A DNA stretch of 64,000 nt. Source: Arachis hypogaea. Lineage: Eukaryota; Streptophyta; Magnoliopsida; Fabales; Fabaceae. Under the pieces are notes generated by a model, which saw only the letters and a list, made by a program, of their open reading frames with translations, searched no databases and had not been told where the DNA came from. Positions 1-9,242 of this stretch are shown one piece after another. The stretch is taken from NCBI RefSeq assembly GCF_003086295.3, contig NC_092054.1, positions 53,613,353-53,677,352 of the forward strand, given 5' to 3'. Position numbers and translations under genes: made by a program. Position 1 is the first letter of the stretch, and each line of letters opens with the position of its first letter.

Positions 1-15
1 GCCCGAATCAATTTT

Positions 16-33
16 TGGCGCCGTTGCCGGGGA
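16..33 (+). promoter_or_regulatory. Primer-binding site (tRNA-Asp), element A
   Basis: TGGCGCCGTTGCCGGGGA is the exact complement of the last 18 bases (with CCA) of plant tRNA-Asp(GUC). This primer is typical of the Athila lineage. It follows the presumed LTR end (...GAATCA, position 10) by five bases. Confidence 0.9.
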
Positions 34-569
34 ATCGCAAACGTGTGCCTTATTATTGGTTATTGTAAATATTTGCTTTTTACTTGTTTATTTGTTTTTA
101 TTTTTGTTTTTATTTTTACTTTTTCATAAATTAAGAGGTTATTGGTTTTTATTTAGTTATTAAAAATTTTTCAAAAAAAAAATTTTCTTGGTGTTCATCT
201 TGATCTTCAAGTTGTTCTTCGTGTTCATCTTGACCTTCAAGTTGTTCTTAGTTGTTTTCTTCGTTCTGATATAAAAATTTTAAGTTTGGTGTCATTTTAT
301 TGTTTTTCTCTTTCCTCATTAAATTCAAAAATTCAAAATTTAAAACTCAAATTTCAAATTTCAAAATTTAAAATTTCAAAAATTATATCTTTTTCAAAAA
401 TCTTACCTTATCTTATTCCAAAAAAATCAAATTTCAAAACTTAATATTCAAAAATTCAAATTTCAGATTTAAAATTCAAATTTCAAAATTTAATTTTCAA
501 ATTCAAAATTTAAATAACCTTTTAATTTAAATTTGTTTTTATTTTTGTTTTTAATTTTTAATAGCTACT
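34..569 (+). other. AT-rich 5' leader of element A
   Basis: This is untranslated leader between primer site and ORF. Positions about 300-540 are a degenerate low-complexity array of TTCAAAATTT/AAATTCAAA words. The word TTTAAGTTTGGTGT at 279-292 is the same word that forms the polypurine tract of the FIDEL-like elements at 44986 and 47745 (minus strand). No ORF is supported here. Confidence 0.6.
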
Positions 570-2048
570 ATGAGTTCTCACCCCTCTCGCTTTGAGTTTG
601 GTTCTAATAATGTTGAAAGGAATGGAAGCTATAACAGGAACATGCATCAAGGTCAGAACAATCAGAGATGGATGGAGCCACGAGGATCTGATCAACCCTT
701 TTGGCAACAACAACTTCTAAGATACCATGGACCATGACCATTCCAAAATGTATGCCTAGACACTAGATATGGTGGACCCCCTTGTAGTTACCAACAAGGC
801 CCACCATATGATTATGAACCACCTCCTCAACACAACTCTGGACCACCATACTCACAAGCCCCCTACTACCAGACATCATCACAAGATTCTAACCCGTATC
901 CACCACACCAACCACCTTATAAGCCATATGAACCATATATAGAACCACCCCAATTCCAACCCAATTACTCCCAAGAACCACCACCTCAATATTTGCCATC
1001 TCCATATCCATCAATCCAAGAGCACTATGATCCTACTTATGATAGCCGAGCGCAACAAGAATCAAGGGATCGTCTCACGGAAACATGTGCAAAACTTTAA
1101 GCAACCCTTCGCCAACTGGATCAAGCGATAAATCGATTACCTTCCCGACGTTCGGACACTCAAGGAACCCCCATGGCCTCATGTGGGCAATCTAATGAAG
1201 AATGTAGCATGAAGGAGATATTAGAAACTCCGGTGGACAGTGAGCAGCACGATTTTATATTAAAATAATTGGAAAAAGCTACGCCTGCCATTGAGGAGGA
1301 AGAAGTGGTTGAAGACTTAGGAGATGCTGAACCTCCATGGAAAAGTCAAGACATAGAACCTCCTTCCAAGGCGATTGAAATCGATACTGAGGAGGGTGTA
1401 CAACCTCCAAGGAATATCATAGTTGAAGATTTGGAAGAGGTTGATCAAGAGATGGAGATTAAAGAAGAAGAAGCACAACCTCTCATGCCCTTGGAAAGCA
1501 GTAAAGAGAAGATTGAATTAGAAGAAAGCTACCAAGAGGAAGAGGTTGAAATTGAAGAAGCTTGCAAAGAGGTGGAAGTTGTCAAAGAGCACAAGGGAGT
1601 GGAGCTTGAAATCACCTTGCCAAAGTTATTGGAGACCCCTCCCCCTAAGTTACCATCATCCTTCACAACATTCAAGTGGGTAAAATTCAGATCCCTTAGC
1701 TTTCTAATTCCACTTGAATATGGGCTACTGGAGACGGATGGTCAACTTAGAGCTCTTTGTGACATTAAGAGTAAGAGGAAGATGGTCAGTGGTAAGAATT
1801 GTCCTACAAAGTTCATTATGGTTGGAAACTTTAAGTTTAAACGCAAAGATTGGTGTAGAGCCCAATTGAATGGGTCTAGGAAGTTGTTTGGACGCTTCAC
1901 CGAGAATTCTAAAGCTGAACCACCCGGATGGAATCATGATAATCAACTTGAAGACAGGTGTAGAAACAATATTTGGGATCCCGGAGGCCATTGGAATTAC
2001 AAACATTGGTGGAGATTCCTGGATGAGTTCAAGCACAAGCCACCATAA
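570..2048 (+). pseudogene. Single ORF of non-autonomous element A (unknown function), broken
   Basis: The reading frame begins at the ATG at 570 (MSSHPSRFEFGSN) and ends at the TAA at 2046-2048. In-frame stops near 736, 1098 and 1266 break it. The N-terminal third is rich in Pro, Tyr, Gln and Gly with repeated YGGP and PPY motifs. The middle is acidic with long Glu runs and probably coiled or disordered. The last about 120 residues are rich in Trp, Cys and basic residues and end in HWWRFLDEFKHKPP. The same ORF occurs at 23129-24754 and 53907-55675. I see no zinc knuckle, protease DSG/DTG motif, reverse transcriptase or integrase motif. It may be a diverged gag-like or accessory protein; I do not recognise it. 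Confidence 0.7.
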
Positions 2049-2065
2049 CAGGGAGCTCACCAAAT

Positions 2066-2115
2066 GTCCAACTTAAGGACTTTAACTAAAAGTGCTAGGT
2101 GGGAGACAACCCACC
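2066..2115 (+). promoter_or_regulatory. Twin-hairpin element after the ORF stop (element A)
   Basis: Hairpin 1 is GTCC (2066-2069) pairing with GGAC (2077-2080) around a 7-base loop. Hairpin 2 is GGTGGG (2098-2103) pairing with CCCACC (2110-2115) around AGACAA. It starts 17 bases after the stop codon. ACCATGG, an ideal plant start context, follows directly; that ATG opens a two-codon reading frame (ATG GTA TGA). The same pair of hairpins is found in X, D, E, C and G with compensatory base changes. Confidence 0.65.
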
Positions 2116-2239
2116 ATGGTATGATCGTTTCTTTTTCAATTTTATTTCATGTTGTTTGTTTTTATTTTATTTTAATTGAACCTGGAATTATTCATAGCAT
2201 CTACATTAGCATTGCATACTGCATAATTGCATAAAAAAA

Positions 2240-2760
2240 AAACACGCACGCGACGCGGCAGCGTCGCTGACGCATCCGCGTCACTAGTGCGTTGGGAAGA
2301 AAAGAATTGAACAAAGAGTCATGCGAGAGCGTGGATGGAGGCGCGCCTTTAGCATAATTTGATCCACGCGACCGCGTCGTCGACGCGACCGTGTCATTTG
2401 AAAAATAGATTCCCCACGCGTCCGCATCACCCACGCGACCGCGTGGCCCTGTAAATCGACGGAAAAAGGGTGTATGGCCGAAAGTTGAGCTGGAATTGGG
2501 CTGGACTCGTGCTGGACGCCTAAGCCCTCTCACGCGAATGCGTGCCCCACGCGTCCGCGTCATATTGGAAATAAGGCCATTCATGCGATCGCGTCACCCA
2601 CGCGACCGCGTCACCCAAAATTTGGCAAAATATGATTTTGAACAGAGAGTTGTGCGAGCGCGAGGCTACCCTCGTGCCAGTAGCATAAAACGTGTCACGC
2701 GACCGCGTCGATTAACTTAAAGCGCAAGTCGCGCGAACGCATCACCCATGCGTCTGCATC
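2240..2760 (+). repeat. CpG-rich degenerate palindromic array (ACGCG-NN-CGCGT type), spacer of element A
   Basis: Dispersed words such as CACGCGACCGCGTC and ACGCGTCCGCGTC recur every 15-40 bases in an otherwise AT-rich element. Half-sites ACGCG and CGCGT make short inverted repeats. Several short open frames on both strands run through the array but are shadows of this composition. It lies between the twin-hairpin element and the remnant extra ORF, the same place as in D, E and X. Confidence 0.75.
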
Positions 2761-3343
2761 GCCTGCACCGCACAATTTATCCAGATCAGCACCAATTATC
2801 TTATCTTTTCTTCTCCAATTCTAATTTTTCCCCCTTCCTCTCTTACTTACTTCTTCTTCCCCTCTTTCCCTTCTCATTCTTATTATCTTTCATTTTATTT
2901 TATTTTAATTTATTTGCATATTTCATTCATTGCATTTTAATTTTATGCATATTTTTCTTTTCTTTTCTAAAATTATTATTTTTCCATTGGTGTCACTTGT
3001 TCATATTCAACTGTTGCAACTTTTCTTGAATTATTTTGGTGTTAAGCGACTTGTTTTACACTATGGGATGATATTAATTATCTGTCAATACCAATCTTTT
3101 ATGATACTTGCACTTCACTTGCATTGACATGAACTTATATTGATATTTTTATTACCCACACACCTCCCCTTTGTTGCAAATTTTGCACCACTGGTATGCC
3201 ATGGCTTCTATTGTTTTCTCACATACATGTTGAAGCTTCCATGTAATTGAGACCCTTATCATTTGGCATTAACTGACCCATACTTCATTTATGTTCTTAT
3301 CTTTATTTCTGGGTTACTTTCCTTCTTTTTCTCTTCTTTCAGT
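2761..3343 (+). other. Pyrimidine/AT-rich spacer ending in a splice-acceptor-like site (element A)
   Basis: The spacer has no supported gene. It ends in a pyrimidine tract (about 3317-3340) followed by AG at 3341-3342, one base before ATG 3344. The same tract-AG-N-start arrangement is seen in D (34783-34786), X (19491-19494) and E (52673-52676). Confidence 0.5.
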
Positions 3344-3485
3344 ATGGCCATCGAGGAAGGGAAAGGGAAAGCTTCTAATTGGGGAGACAGGCAAGTCAAT
3401 CTGCACAATCTATAGAGAAAGACATCAGTTGGAGCAGCCCGTCCACTTGTACATCTTAGCATGCACCGAGGACGGTGCAATCTTT
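3344..3485 (+). pseudogene. Collapsed remnant of the 3' extra ORF (element A)
   Basis: The frame opens MAIEEGKGKASNW and stops after 23 codons (TAG 3413-3415). Its start aligns with the first codons of the extra ORF of element D (MATKKGKEKATP at 34782, minus strand). The bases at about 3463-3485 (ACCGAGGACGGTGCAA) match the last codons of D's ORF (TEDGAKP, 33534-33560). The roughly 300 codons between are missing. So this is the two ends of the extra ORF with the middle deleted. Related remnants occur at 19348-19490 and 52531-52672. Coding for a peptide seems unlikely; retention may reflect the splice site and the internal polypurine tract on either side. Confidence 0.6.
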
Positions 3486-3499
3486 AAGTGTGGGGAGGT
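3483..3499 (+). promoter_or_regulatory. Internal polypurine-tract copy (element A)
   Basis: TTTAAGTGTGGGGAGGT is identical over 17 bases to the 3' polypurine tract at 4939-4955, and similarity continues (YGATA) past it. It lies 1456 bases upstream of the 3' copy. In D the same internal copy overlaps the stop codon of the extra ORF. It is a candidate second plus-strand priming site, like a central PPT. Confidence 0.6.
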
Positions 3500-4938
3500 C
3501 GATACCGACTTCCAGGGGTTAGTTACCTTCTTTTCAACACCAATACTCTTATTTTCTTTATTTGTTTATTATTGCATCTGCATATTTGATTGCATATTTG
3601 TTTGATTTTATGCATTTAGTTATTACTTGGTTGAAGTAATATTTTCTTTTTCAAGAAATTTTATAGTATTTCACTAATTTAAATCAAAATTTTTGTGTTA
3701 AATTTGTTTGAAGTTGTATTTGGAACATGATTTTTGAGCTAAAGAACGCACAACCTGTGAGATTTGAGCTTATTTATATGGTTACATTATTTAACCATAA
3801 ATATTTTATTCCTGTGTGTTTCCTTCTCTATGATTGTAATCTATATTTTGTTCCAATCTATATGTCCATTATTTAGTGTATTTACATGCTTGCATATGAT
3901 TGAGGCCATTGTTTGATTTTAGCTCACTTATCCCAAATAAGCCTACCCTTTAAATCACCCTTGTCAGCCACTTTGAGCCTTTTAATCCCCATTTGTTCTG
4001 TATTTTACCACATCACTAGCCTTAAGCAGAAAAACAATTAAATATCCCAATTGAATCTTTGGTTAGCTCAAGATAGGGATTGTGCAACAATTAAGTGTGG
4101 GAAAACTGTGGAAACTTGGGTTAATAAGGGAATGTATCATGTCTCTAATTTTGAATATTGGAAAATTTGGGTACCTACTCATGTAAAACAGAAAATTAAA
4201 AAAAATTTCATATGCATTGATATGTTATTCTAGTTTTTATGTCTCTCTAAAAAAAAGAGAAAAAAAATATATAATATAAATAAATAAATAAAGGGACAAA
4301 ATTACCCCAATGTTAAGTTAATAAAAGATCAATGCATATGTGATAAAATTAAAGAAAAATTGATACATGAGTATGTAATGCAAAAGTGAAGACTATGGGT
4401 AGCTGGGCATGATTCTAGAGTTATATAGAGTATATGTATGTTAGGTGAAAGCTTAGGTTAATTAAGGATTCAATTTATAAAGCTCACTCAGCCATATACA
4501 TATACCCTTACCCTTACCTTAGCCCCATTACAACCTTGAAAAGACCTCATGATGTTTGCATTGGTATATTAAATATTGTTGATTGGTTAGGTGAAGAACA
4601 AATTTTAAAAAGCATGACTAGAGAAGAGTAGAGTGATTGACCCTAGACACTTGAGAGTTAGAGTGATATACACTACCAGTAAGGGTTCAGTGCTCAATTC
4701 TATGTTCCTTGCTTTCATGAGCTATCTTCTTACAAATTTACTTGTCTTTTATTGTATAATTTGAATTAGTGAAATCTGATTTATGTTTGTCTTGGAGAAC
4801 TTATTTATTTTTAAACCAAGTAGATAAAAACATTTTGCATGTAGTTGCATTTATATAGATAGGTTGCATTTCATATATTTTACCATTCATCTTCATCTTT
4901 ATAGCTTCTCTTGAGCTTAGCATGAGGACATGCTAGTG
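3500..4938 (+). other. AT-rich 3' internal region of element A
   Basis: Non-coding, AT-rich sequence between the internal and 3' polypurine tracts. Blocks recognisable in X, D and E include a weaker purine word AATTAAGTGTGGGAAAAC at 4087-4104, and CATGAGGACATGCTAGTG just before the 3' tract. No gene is supported. Confidence 0.6.
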
Positions 4939-4955
4939 TTTAAGTGTGGGGAGGT
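4939..4955 (+). promoter_or_regulatory. 3' polypurine tract, element A
   Basis: TTTAAGTGTGGGGAGGT lies immediately before the TGATAAAC that starts the 3' LTR. This is the expected plus-strand primer position. Confidence 0.85.
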
Positions 4956-6350
4956 TGATAAACTACTATTTTATGGTTTATCTTGTGCTTAATTGAGTGG
5001 TTTTTGTCAACTCTTTACCCACTTATTCATACTATTTGCATGGTTTTACAATTCCTTCCCAGAATTTGTGCTATGATTGAAAACATGCTTCTTTGGCCTT
5101 ATATTTGCTAATATTAATCCTCTCTTATCACCATTAGATGCCTTGATATGTGTGTTAAGTGATTTCAGAGATTACAGGGCAGGAATGGCTTAGAGGATGG
5201 ATAGAAAGCATGCAAAAGTGGAAGGAATACAAGAAGCTAAAGGAACTGCAAAGCTGTCAGCTTGACCCTCTCGCACTAAAACGGCTATAACTCGAGCTAC
5301 AGAGGTCCAAACGATGCGGTTTTAGTTGCGTTGAAAAGCTAACGTCCGGGGCTTCGATTTGATATATAATATTCCATAGTTGCCTTGAAGCTAGGCGATG
5401 TGAACGCGTGCTCCATGCGGACGCATCGCAGTGACGAAAAATTAGTGTGTTTGAATTCGCAACTAGCGAATTCTGGGCTGTTTCTGACCCAGTTTGCGGC
5501 CCAGAAAATACATATTAGAGGCTATAAAGTGAGGGAATGCATCCATTCATAATCATGCTCTCATAATTCACAATTTTAGTTTTAGATGTAGTTTTTAGAG
5601 AGAGAGGTTCTCTCCTCTCTCTTAGGATTAGGATTTAGGATTTCTTTGCTTCCAGGATTGTTTCTTTTTATCAGGTTCAATTTTCCTTTTATTTATTTTT
5701 CCAATTCAATTTATGAAATCTTCCATGTTACATTTGATATCTTTATTAGTATAACTTGAGGTATTTCAGAATTATGATTGCTTTCCTTTATTTATATAAA
5801 TAATTTGGATTTTTCCTATTTGGCTTTGGTTAAGTAATTGGTGACGCTTGAGCTGTCAAATAAAACAGTGGTTGAAATTGGGAGTTGCTGATTAATTTGA
5901 GTTCCAATAACTCTAGCCTTTCCAAAAGAAAGACTAGGACTTGAGGGATCAAATTAGTTCAGCCCACTTGACTTACCTTTGCTTTAGTAAAGGTTGACTA
6001 AGTAGGTTTAAAATCCCATTCTCATCACAATTGATAAGGACAGGACTTCCAGTTCTTATACCTTGCCAAGAGTTTATTTTATTATTACTATTTTTCTTAT
6101 TGTTCAACATACTGCTTCCTTACTTTCAAAACCCCCAATTTACAAACTCATAACCAATAATAAGAACATACCTCCCTGCAATTCCTTGAGAAGACGACCC
6201 GAGGTTTAAATACCCGGTTATCAATTTTAAAGGGGTTTGTTACTTGTGACAACCAAAACTTTTGTAAGAAAGGTTGATTGCTTGGTTTAGTAACTATACT
6301 TGCAACGAGAGTTTACTATAACTTCTAAACCATCAATCTTTAGTTCTTCA
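4956..6350 (+). repeat. 3' LTR of element A
   Basis: It starts TGATAAACTACTATTTTATG and ends near ...AACCATCA (6335) or ...TTCTTCA (6350). It is about 1.4 kb, close to the 1.4-1.6 kb LTRs of X, D and E. A short remnant of the CpG word array (about 5395-5460) precedes a TATA box. A terminal block (tRNA-Asp family LTR end with GGTTTAGTAACTATACTTGC) matches the LTR ends on the minus strand at 16560, 20750 and 24925. Confidence 0.8.
5523..5529 (+). promoter_or_regulatory. TATA box of the element A LTR
   Basis: TATAAAG within GAGGCTATAAAGTGAGGG. The same block is found in reverse at 17437-17443 in an X LTR. It lies just downstream of the CpG words. Confidence 0.6.
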
Positions 6351-6807
6351 AGCGCATTTGGACCATTTTCACTGAGAGGACGGGAAGTAGCCATTGACAA
6401 CGGTGATGTCCAACATACAGCTTGCCATGGAAAGGAGTATGAATGATTGGATGAAAGGCAATAGGAAAGCAGAAGTTCAGGAGGAACAAAGCATCTTCAT
6501 ACGCTTATCTGAAATTCTCACCAATGAATTGCATAAGTATCTCTATCTTATTTTATATTTTATTTATCTTTTAAATATCTTAAACTCCATAACCATTTGA
6601 ATCCGCCTGACTGAGATTTACAAGATGACCATAGCTTGCTTCAAGCCGACAATCTCTGTGGGATCGACCCTTACTCACGTAAGGTTTATTACTTAGACGA
6701 CCCAGTGCACTTGCTGGTTAGTTGTGCGGAGTTGTGATAAAGAGTTGAGATTACAATTGTGTGTACCAAGTTGTTGGCACCATTGATGTTCACAATTTTG
6801 TGCACCA
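6351..6807 (+). repeat. FIDEL-like 3' LTR, right part
   Basis: The sequence from CCATTTTCACTGAGAGGA to ...TTTGTGCACCA reads as the end of an Arachis FIDEL-type LTR, including the block TGTGGGATCGACCCTTACTC. Element A is inserted in it, so the left part lies outside the window. No primer-binding site follows 6807. The sequence passes straight into an antisense ORF, so this is the element's 3' LTR (or a solo LTR) inserted in a Tat-like element. Confidence 0.65.
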
Positions 6808-7430
6808 AGGCTCGCCATTCTCATCCAAAAGGAAAGGACGAGCTCCTTCAACAGCTTGGATCTTAAAAAAGTAATTCTTGAAATCCCTAAAAGACTCATC
6901 GTATATGGAAAAAACTTTATGTCCCTGGACAGACCTAAAAGAAATCCAAGAAGCCTTCCTTTTGGTAGTCTCAGGCTTGGTCAACACAAAAAGATACAAA
7001 AAAAGGGTTTGAGAAGGTTTAACATCAAATTCTTGACAAAGCAGCTGAAAAATCTTGATGAAACCCCAAGAATTCGGATGAAGCTAAGATGGGGCCACAT
7101 TCCACGACCATAACAGGTCGGTCTCAAAAGGAGTGAAGGGAGGGTGATGTTCATCTGGCTAAAAACAAAGTCGTATGCATAGAAAAAGGGACGCTCCCCT
7201 TGGGTCAGAACAAGGAAGCAAACCCTTTCATCAGAATCAGGTGCTACCAATTCATAGTTGTTCTCCTGATCCCTACTACTACAGATTCGGTGATGTTTCC
7301 TAAGCTCCACACAGAATTCAGAATTAGCTAGAGAAACACATAGCAACACAAGGGAGTCCAACCAGTCGGACATCCCCTCAGGAACCTTAGAAGACGCCTC
7401 GACAATATTTTTGCGAGAAGACATGGCCAA
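6808..7430 (-). pseudogene. Antisense accessory ORF of the Tat-like element (putative gypsy-type transposon domain), frameshifted
   Basis: The ORF starts at 7430 (MAMSSRKNIVEASSKVPEGM). It runs through ERVCFLVLTQGERPFFYAYD and, after a frameshift near 7150, continues as YLFVLTKPETTKRKASWISF and ENGEP, where the FIDEL-like LTR cuts it at 6808. The sequence style matches the widespread plant domain called putative gypsy type transposon (PF04195, from memory). The opposite orientation to its LTR fits the antisense ORFs described in Tat-lineage elements. The C-terminal part is lost beyond 6808. Function of this protein family is not established. Confidence 0.65.
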
Positions 7431-8549
7431 CTAGTCCTACAAACAAGAAAAGGAAAATGGATTACTAACCAAATACAGCTCAGGCGATATCAAAACAACT
7501 CGGATAATATGACTCAGAGCAATACAAAAACTAAAAGGAAATCCCCAAGACGCACACCAAGGTCTAGGGGCATCCTTTGGAGGTAGTGACACAGAGTAAA
7601 AGACTCAAAAAAGGCAACAGAGGCTAAAACATCCCAGCAAAAGATTATAGGCAACACAAAAGATGCAAATCAAAGCAAGATTATCAAAAGCCCATCGTTC
7701 TCTACAAGGCTATCCAAACAAAGAAGATCCCTCTCACAACCAATACTCCGCGAAGAAAAAACCAAAAAAAGCTATCTCTCAACTACAGTTTCGGTCTATC
7801 AGTAAAAAACAAACTGACAAGCAAACAGAACACGTCAAGGAAGACACAAAGTTTTTTCAGAAATCAAACAAACCATTTATCCCAAAACGCCACAAAATCT
7901 ACAGAAGTAGTAAAACCAACATGCAAAGCCCTAACGAAGCTTCAACTATCAGAAGAAACACCAAAATATACACAAGATCGAAAGAAAGCTAGAAAGGTAC
8001 ATCACAATGACAGGCAGGCACAAAAACGTGAGAAGGTCCAAGCTTTCCAACAATGCACTCAAACAAAAATCCAAACTTTACCAAGAAATAAAAGGAATAA
8101 AGAAACGAAAGCTAACCTGAAGAAAAAGGAGAAAGCTCTGAATAAGTTGAAAGACGGAGCAACAAAATTTAGAATCACCTTTCGAGCAAGAGCACCCACA
8201 ATCACAGCGTTACAGAAGAAAAACGTGAAACAGAAAGACAGAGAGAAAAGGGGGGGGAAGTTACAAAGAAGAGGAAACCGTTTTTTGTGTAAAGTTCAAA
8301 ATAAAAGAGCCAAGAGAACTGGGGCATTAAAAATCAATTAATGAGGGTATTAAACCCTCGCACATTCCCAAGACCAGGACGCTAATACAAAGCCCGCGCT
8401 TTTAGAAGAAGCGAAAGGAAAAACATTCCGCATTCAAAAAGGAAAACTCTACAAAGAGGAAATCGACAGATGCTCGAGTTCGGCTTCAACAAAAGAAGGA
8501 TCGAAGTCCTAAAACTAAGACTCGACCTCAAAAAGAAAGACCGAGCTCG
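7431..8549 (+). other. Purine-rich spacer between antisense ORF and 3' LTR (Tat-like)
   Basis: A-rich sequence with no supported gene; two open frames (7663-7992 and 8147-8341) look like products of A-rich composition. For the antisense ORF this is its own upstream region. I see no clear minus-strand TATA box. Confidence 0.5.
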
Positions 8550-8560
8550 AGCAGGGGCAC
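8550..8560 (+). promoter_or_regulatory. Polypurine tract of the Tat-like element
   Basis: AGCAGGGGCAC lies directly before the LTR start TGTTCATACC. Confidence 0.55.
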
Positions 8561-8779
8561 TGTTCATACCCTGGGTCGAGCTGTCTGACCCGGGATGTTT
8601 AGTGACAAGGCGACCAACCTCTTCAGGTCAGACTATCCGACCTCTTCTCAAAGAGCTCGGCCAAATTGCCAGGAAAGCCCAATAAAGGGCCCAGATAGAG
8701 GAACATGACCCAAATCCAAAGGCAGCCCAAGTCTATAGAGATAAGGGAGGTTCCCTTGAAGATAAGATGACTTCACTCA

Positions 8780-8811
8780 AAGATAAGATAAGATAAGATA
8801 AGATAAGATAA
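8780..8811 (+). repeat. (AAGAT)n pentanucleotide array in the Tat-like LTR
   Basis: About six tandem GATAA/AAGAT units lie about 35 bases before the TATA box. A shorter version (TTATC repeats) occurs in the reverse-oriented copy at about 57608-57626. Confidence 0.85.
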
Positions 8812-8845
8812 CTACTTTATCCCCAGAAAGGTCATCCTTTACTAT

Positions 8846-8853
8846 TATAAATA
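8846..8853 (+). promoter_or_regulatory. TATA box of the Tat-like LTR
   Basis: TATAAATA in ACTATTATAAATACACTAG. A transcription start about 30 bases downstream would fall near CATACTCTG. The minus-strand copy has TATAAATA at 57565-57572. Confidence 0.7.
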
Positions 8854-9242
8854 CACTAGAGCACCCAGGTATAACTCATACTCTGATTCTACTAAAAACC
8901 TGCTTAATACCCTTGCTAACTTAAGCATCGGAGTCCCTTGCAGGTACCACCACCCTCCGGTGACAAAGGATCAGCAGCCAGCCAGTCCAACAAATTGGAC
9001 ATGACAGCCCCGGCCACCATCCACAAGCCGGACACGTCACCTCCAACCAGCACAGAAGATCTCGTCCGAGATCGACCTACAGTTTCAGGTAACCCCCGGA
9101 ATAGAAATAGTGAAATCTCATTCAATCAATGCAATTTCATGAATTAAATGATAAATTTTATGGTACATTGCTTTGAAATGAGTTTTGCTTGAATTTCAGG
9201 TGAAAAGAGCAATAAAAAAAGAAAGAAGCAAGAAAGAGGAGC

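Larger units (their letters stand above)
1..6350 (+). mobile_element. Element A: non-autonomous Athila-like LTR retrotransposon (5' LTR mostly outside window)
   Basis: The window opens with the last about 10 bases of a 5' LTR, then a tRNA-Asp primer-binding site, a single broken ORF, a CpG-rich spacer, an AT-rich 3' region, a polypurine tract and a 3' LTR beginning TGATAAAC at 4956. No protease, reverse transcriptase or integrase coding is visible, so the element is non-autonomous. Its layout matches elements X (16517-26390) and E (49391-57436). It is inserted in a FIDEL-like LTR whose right part resumes at about 6351. The right boundary is uncertain within about 15 bases (6335 or 6350), because the two LTR ends have diverged. 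Confidence 0.8.
6808..9101 (+). mobile_element. 3' part of a Tat/Ogre-like Ty3 element
   Basis: Reading on the plus strand: an antisense ORF (6808-7430), a purine-rich spacer, a polypurine tract (8550-8560) and an LTR (8561-9101). An antisense ORF between pol and the 3' LTR is a known feature of the Tat lineage (Grande, Retand and relatives). The left side is cut by the FIDEL-like insertion. The LTR lacks a following primer site, which fits a 3' LTR. A second LTR of this family lies at 57437-57821 on the minus strand. Confidence 0.6.
8561..9101 (+). repeat. 3' LTR of the Tat-like element
   Basis: It starts TGTTCATACCCTGGGTCGAG and ends near CAGGTAACCCCCGGAATA, about 540 bp. It holds a TATA box, a pentanucleotide array, and GTACCACCACCCTCCGGTGA. 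The same LTR runs in reverse at 57437-57821. The right edge abuts the truncated start of element C's LTR; the exact end is uncertain by a few bases. Confidence 0.65.

Noticed and set aside
6351..6807. Solo insertion pairing with F1's interrupted LTR across element C
   Set aside because: F1's LTR is on the minus strand and this piece is on the plus strand, so they cannot be two halves of one LTR.
7663..8341. Lys/Gln-rich plus-strand frames in the Tat-like spacer
   Set aside because: A-rich composition, no domain, no conservation visible in the window.
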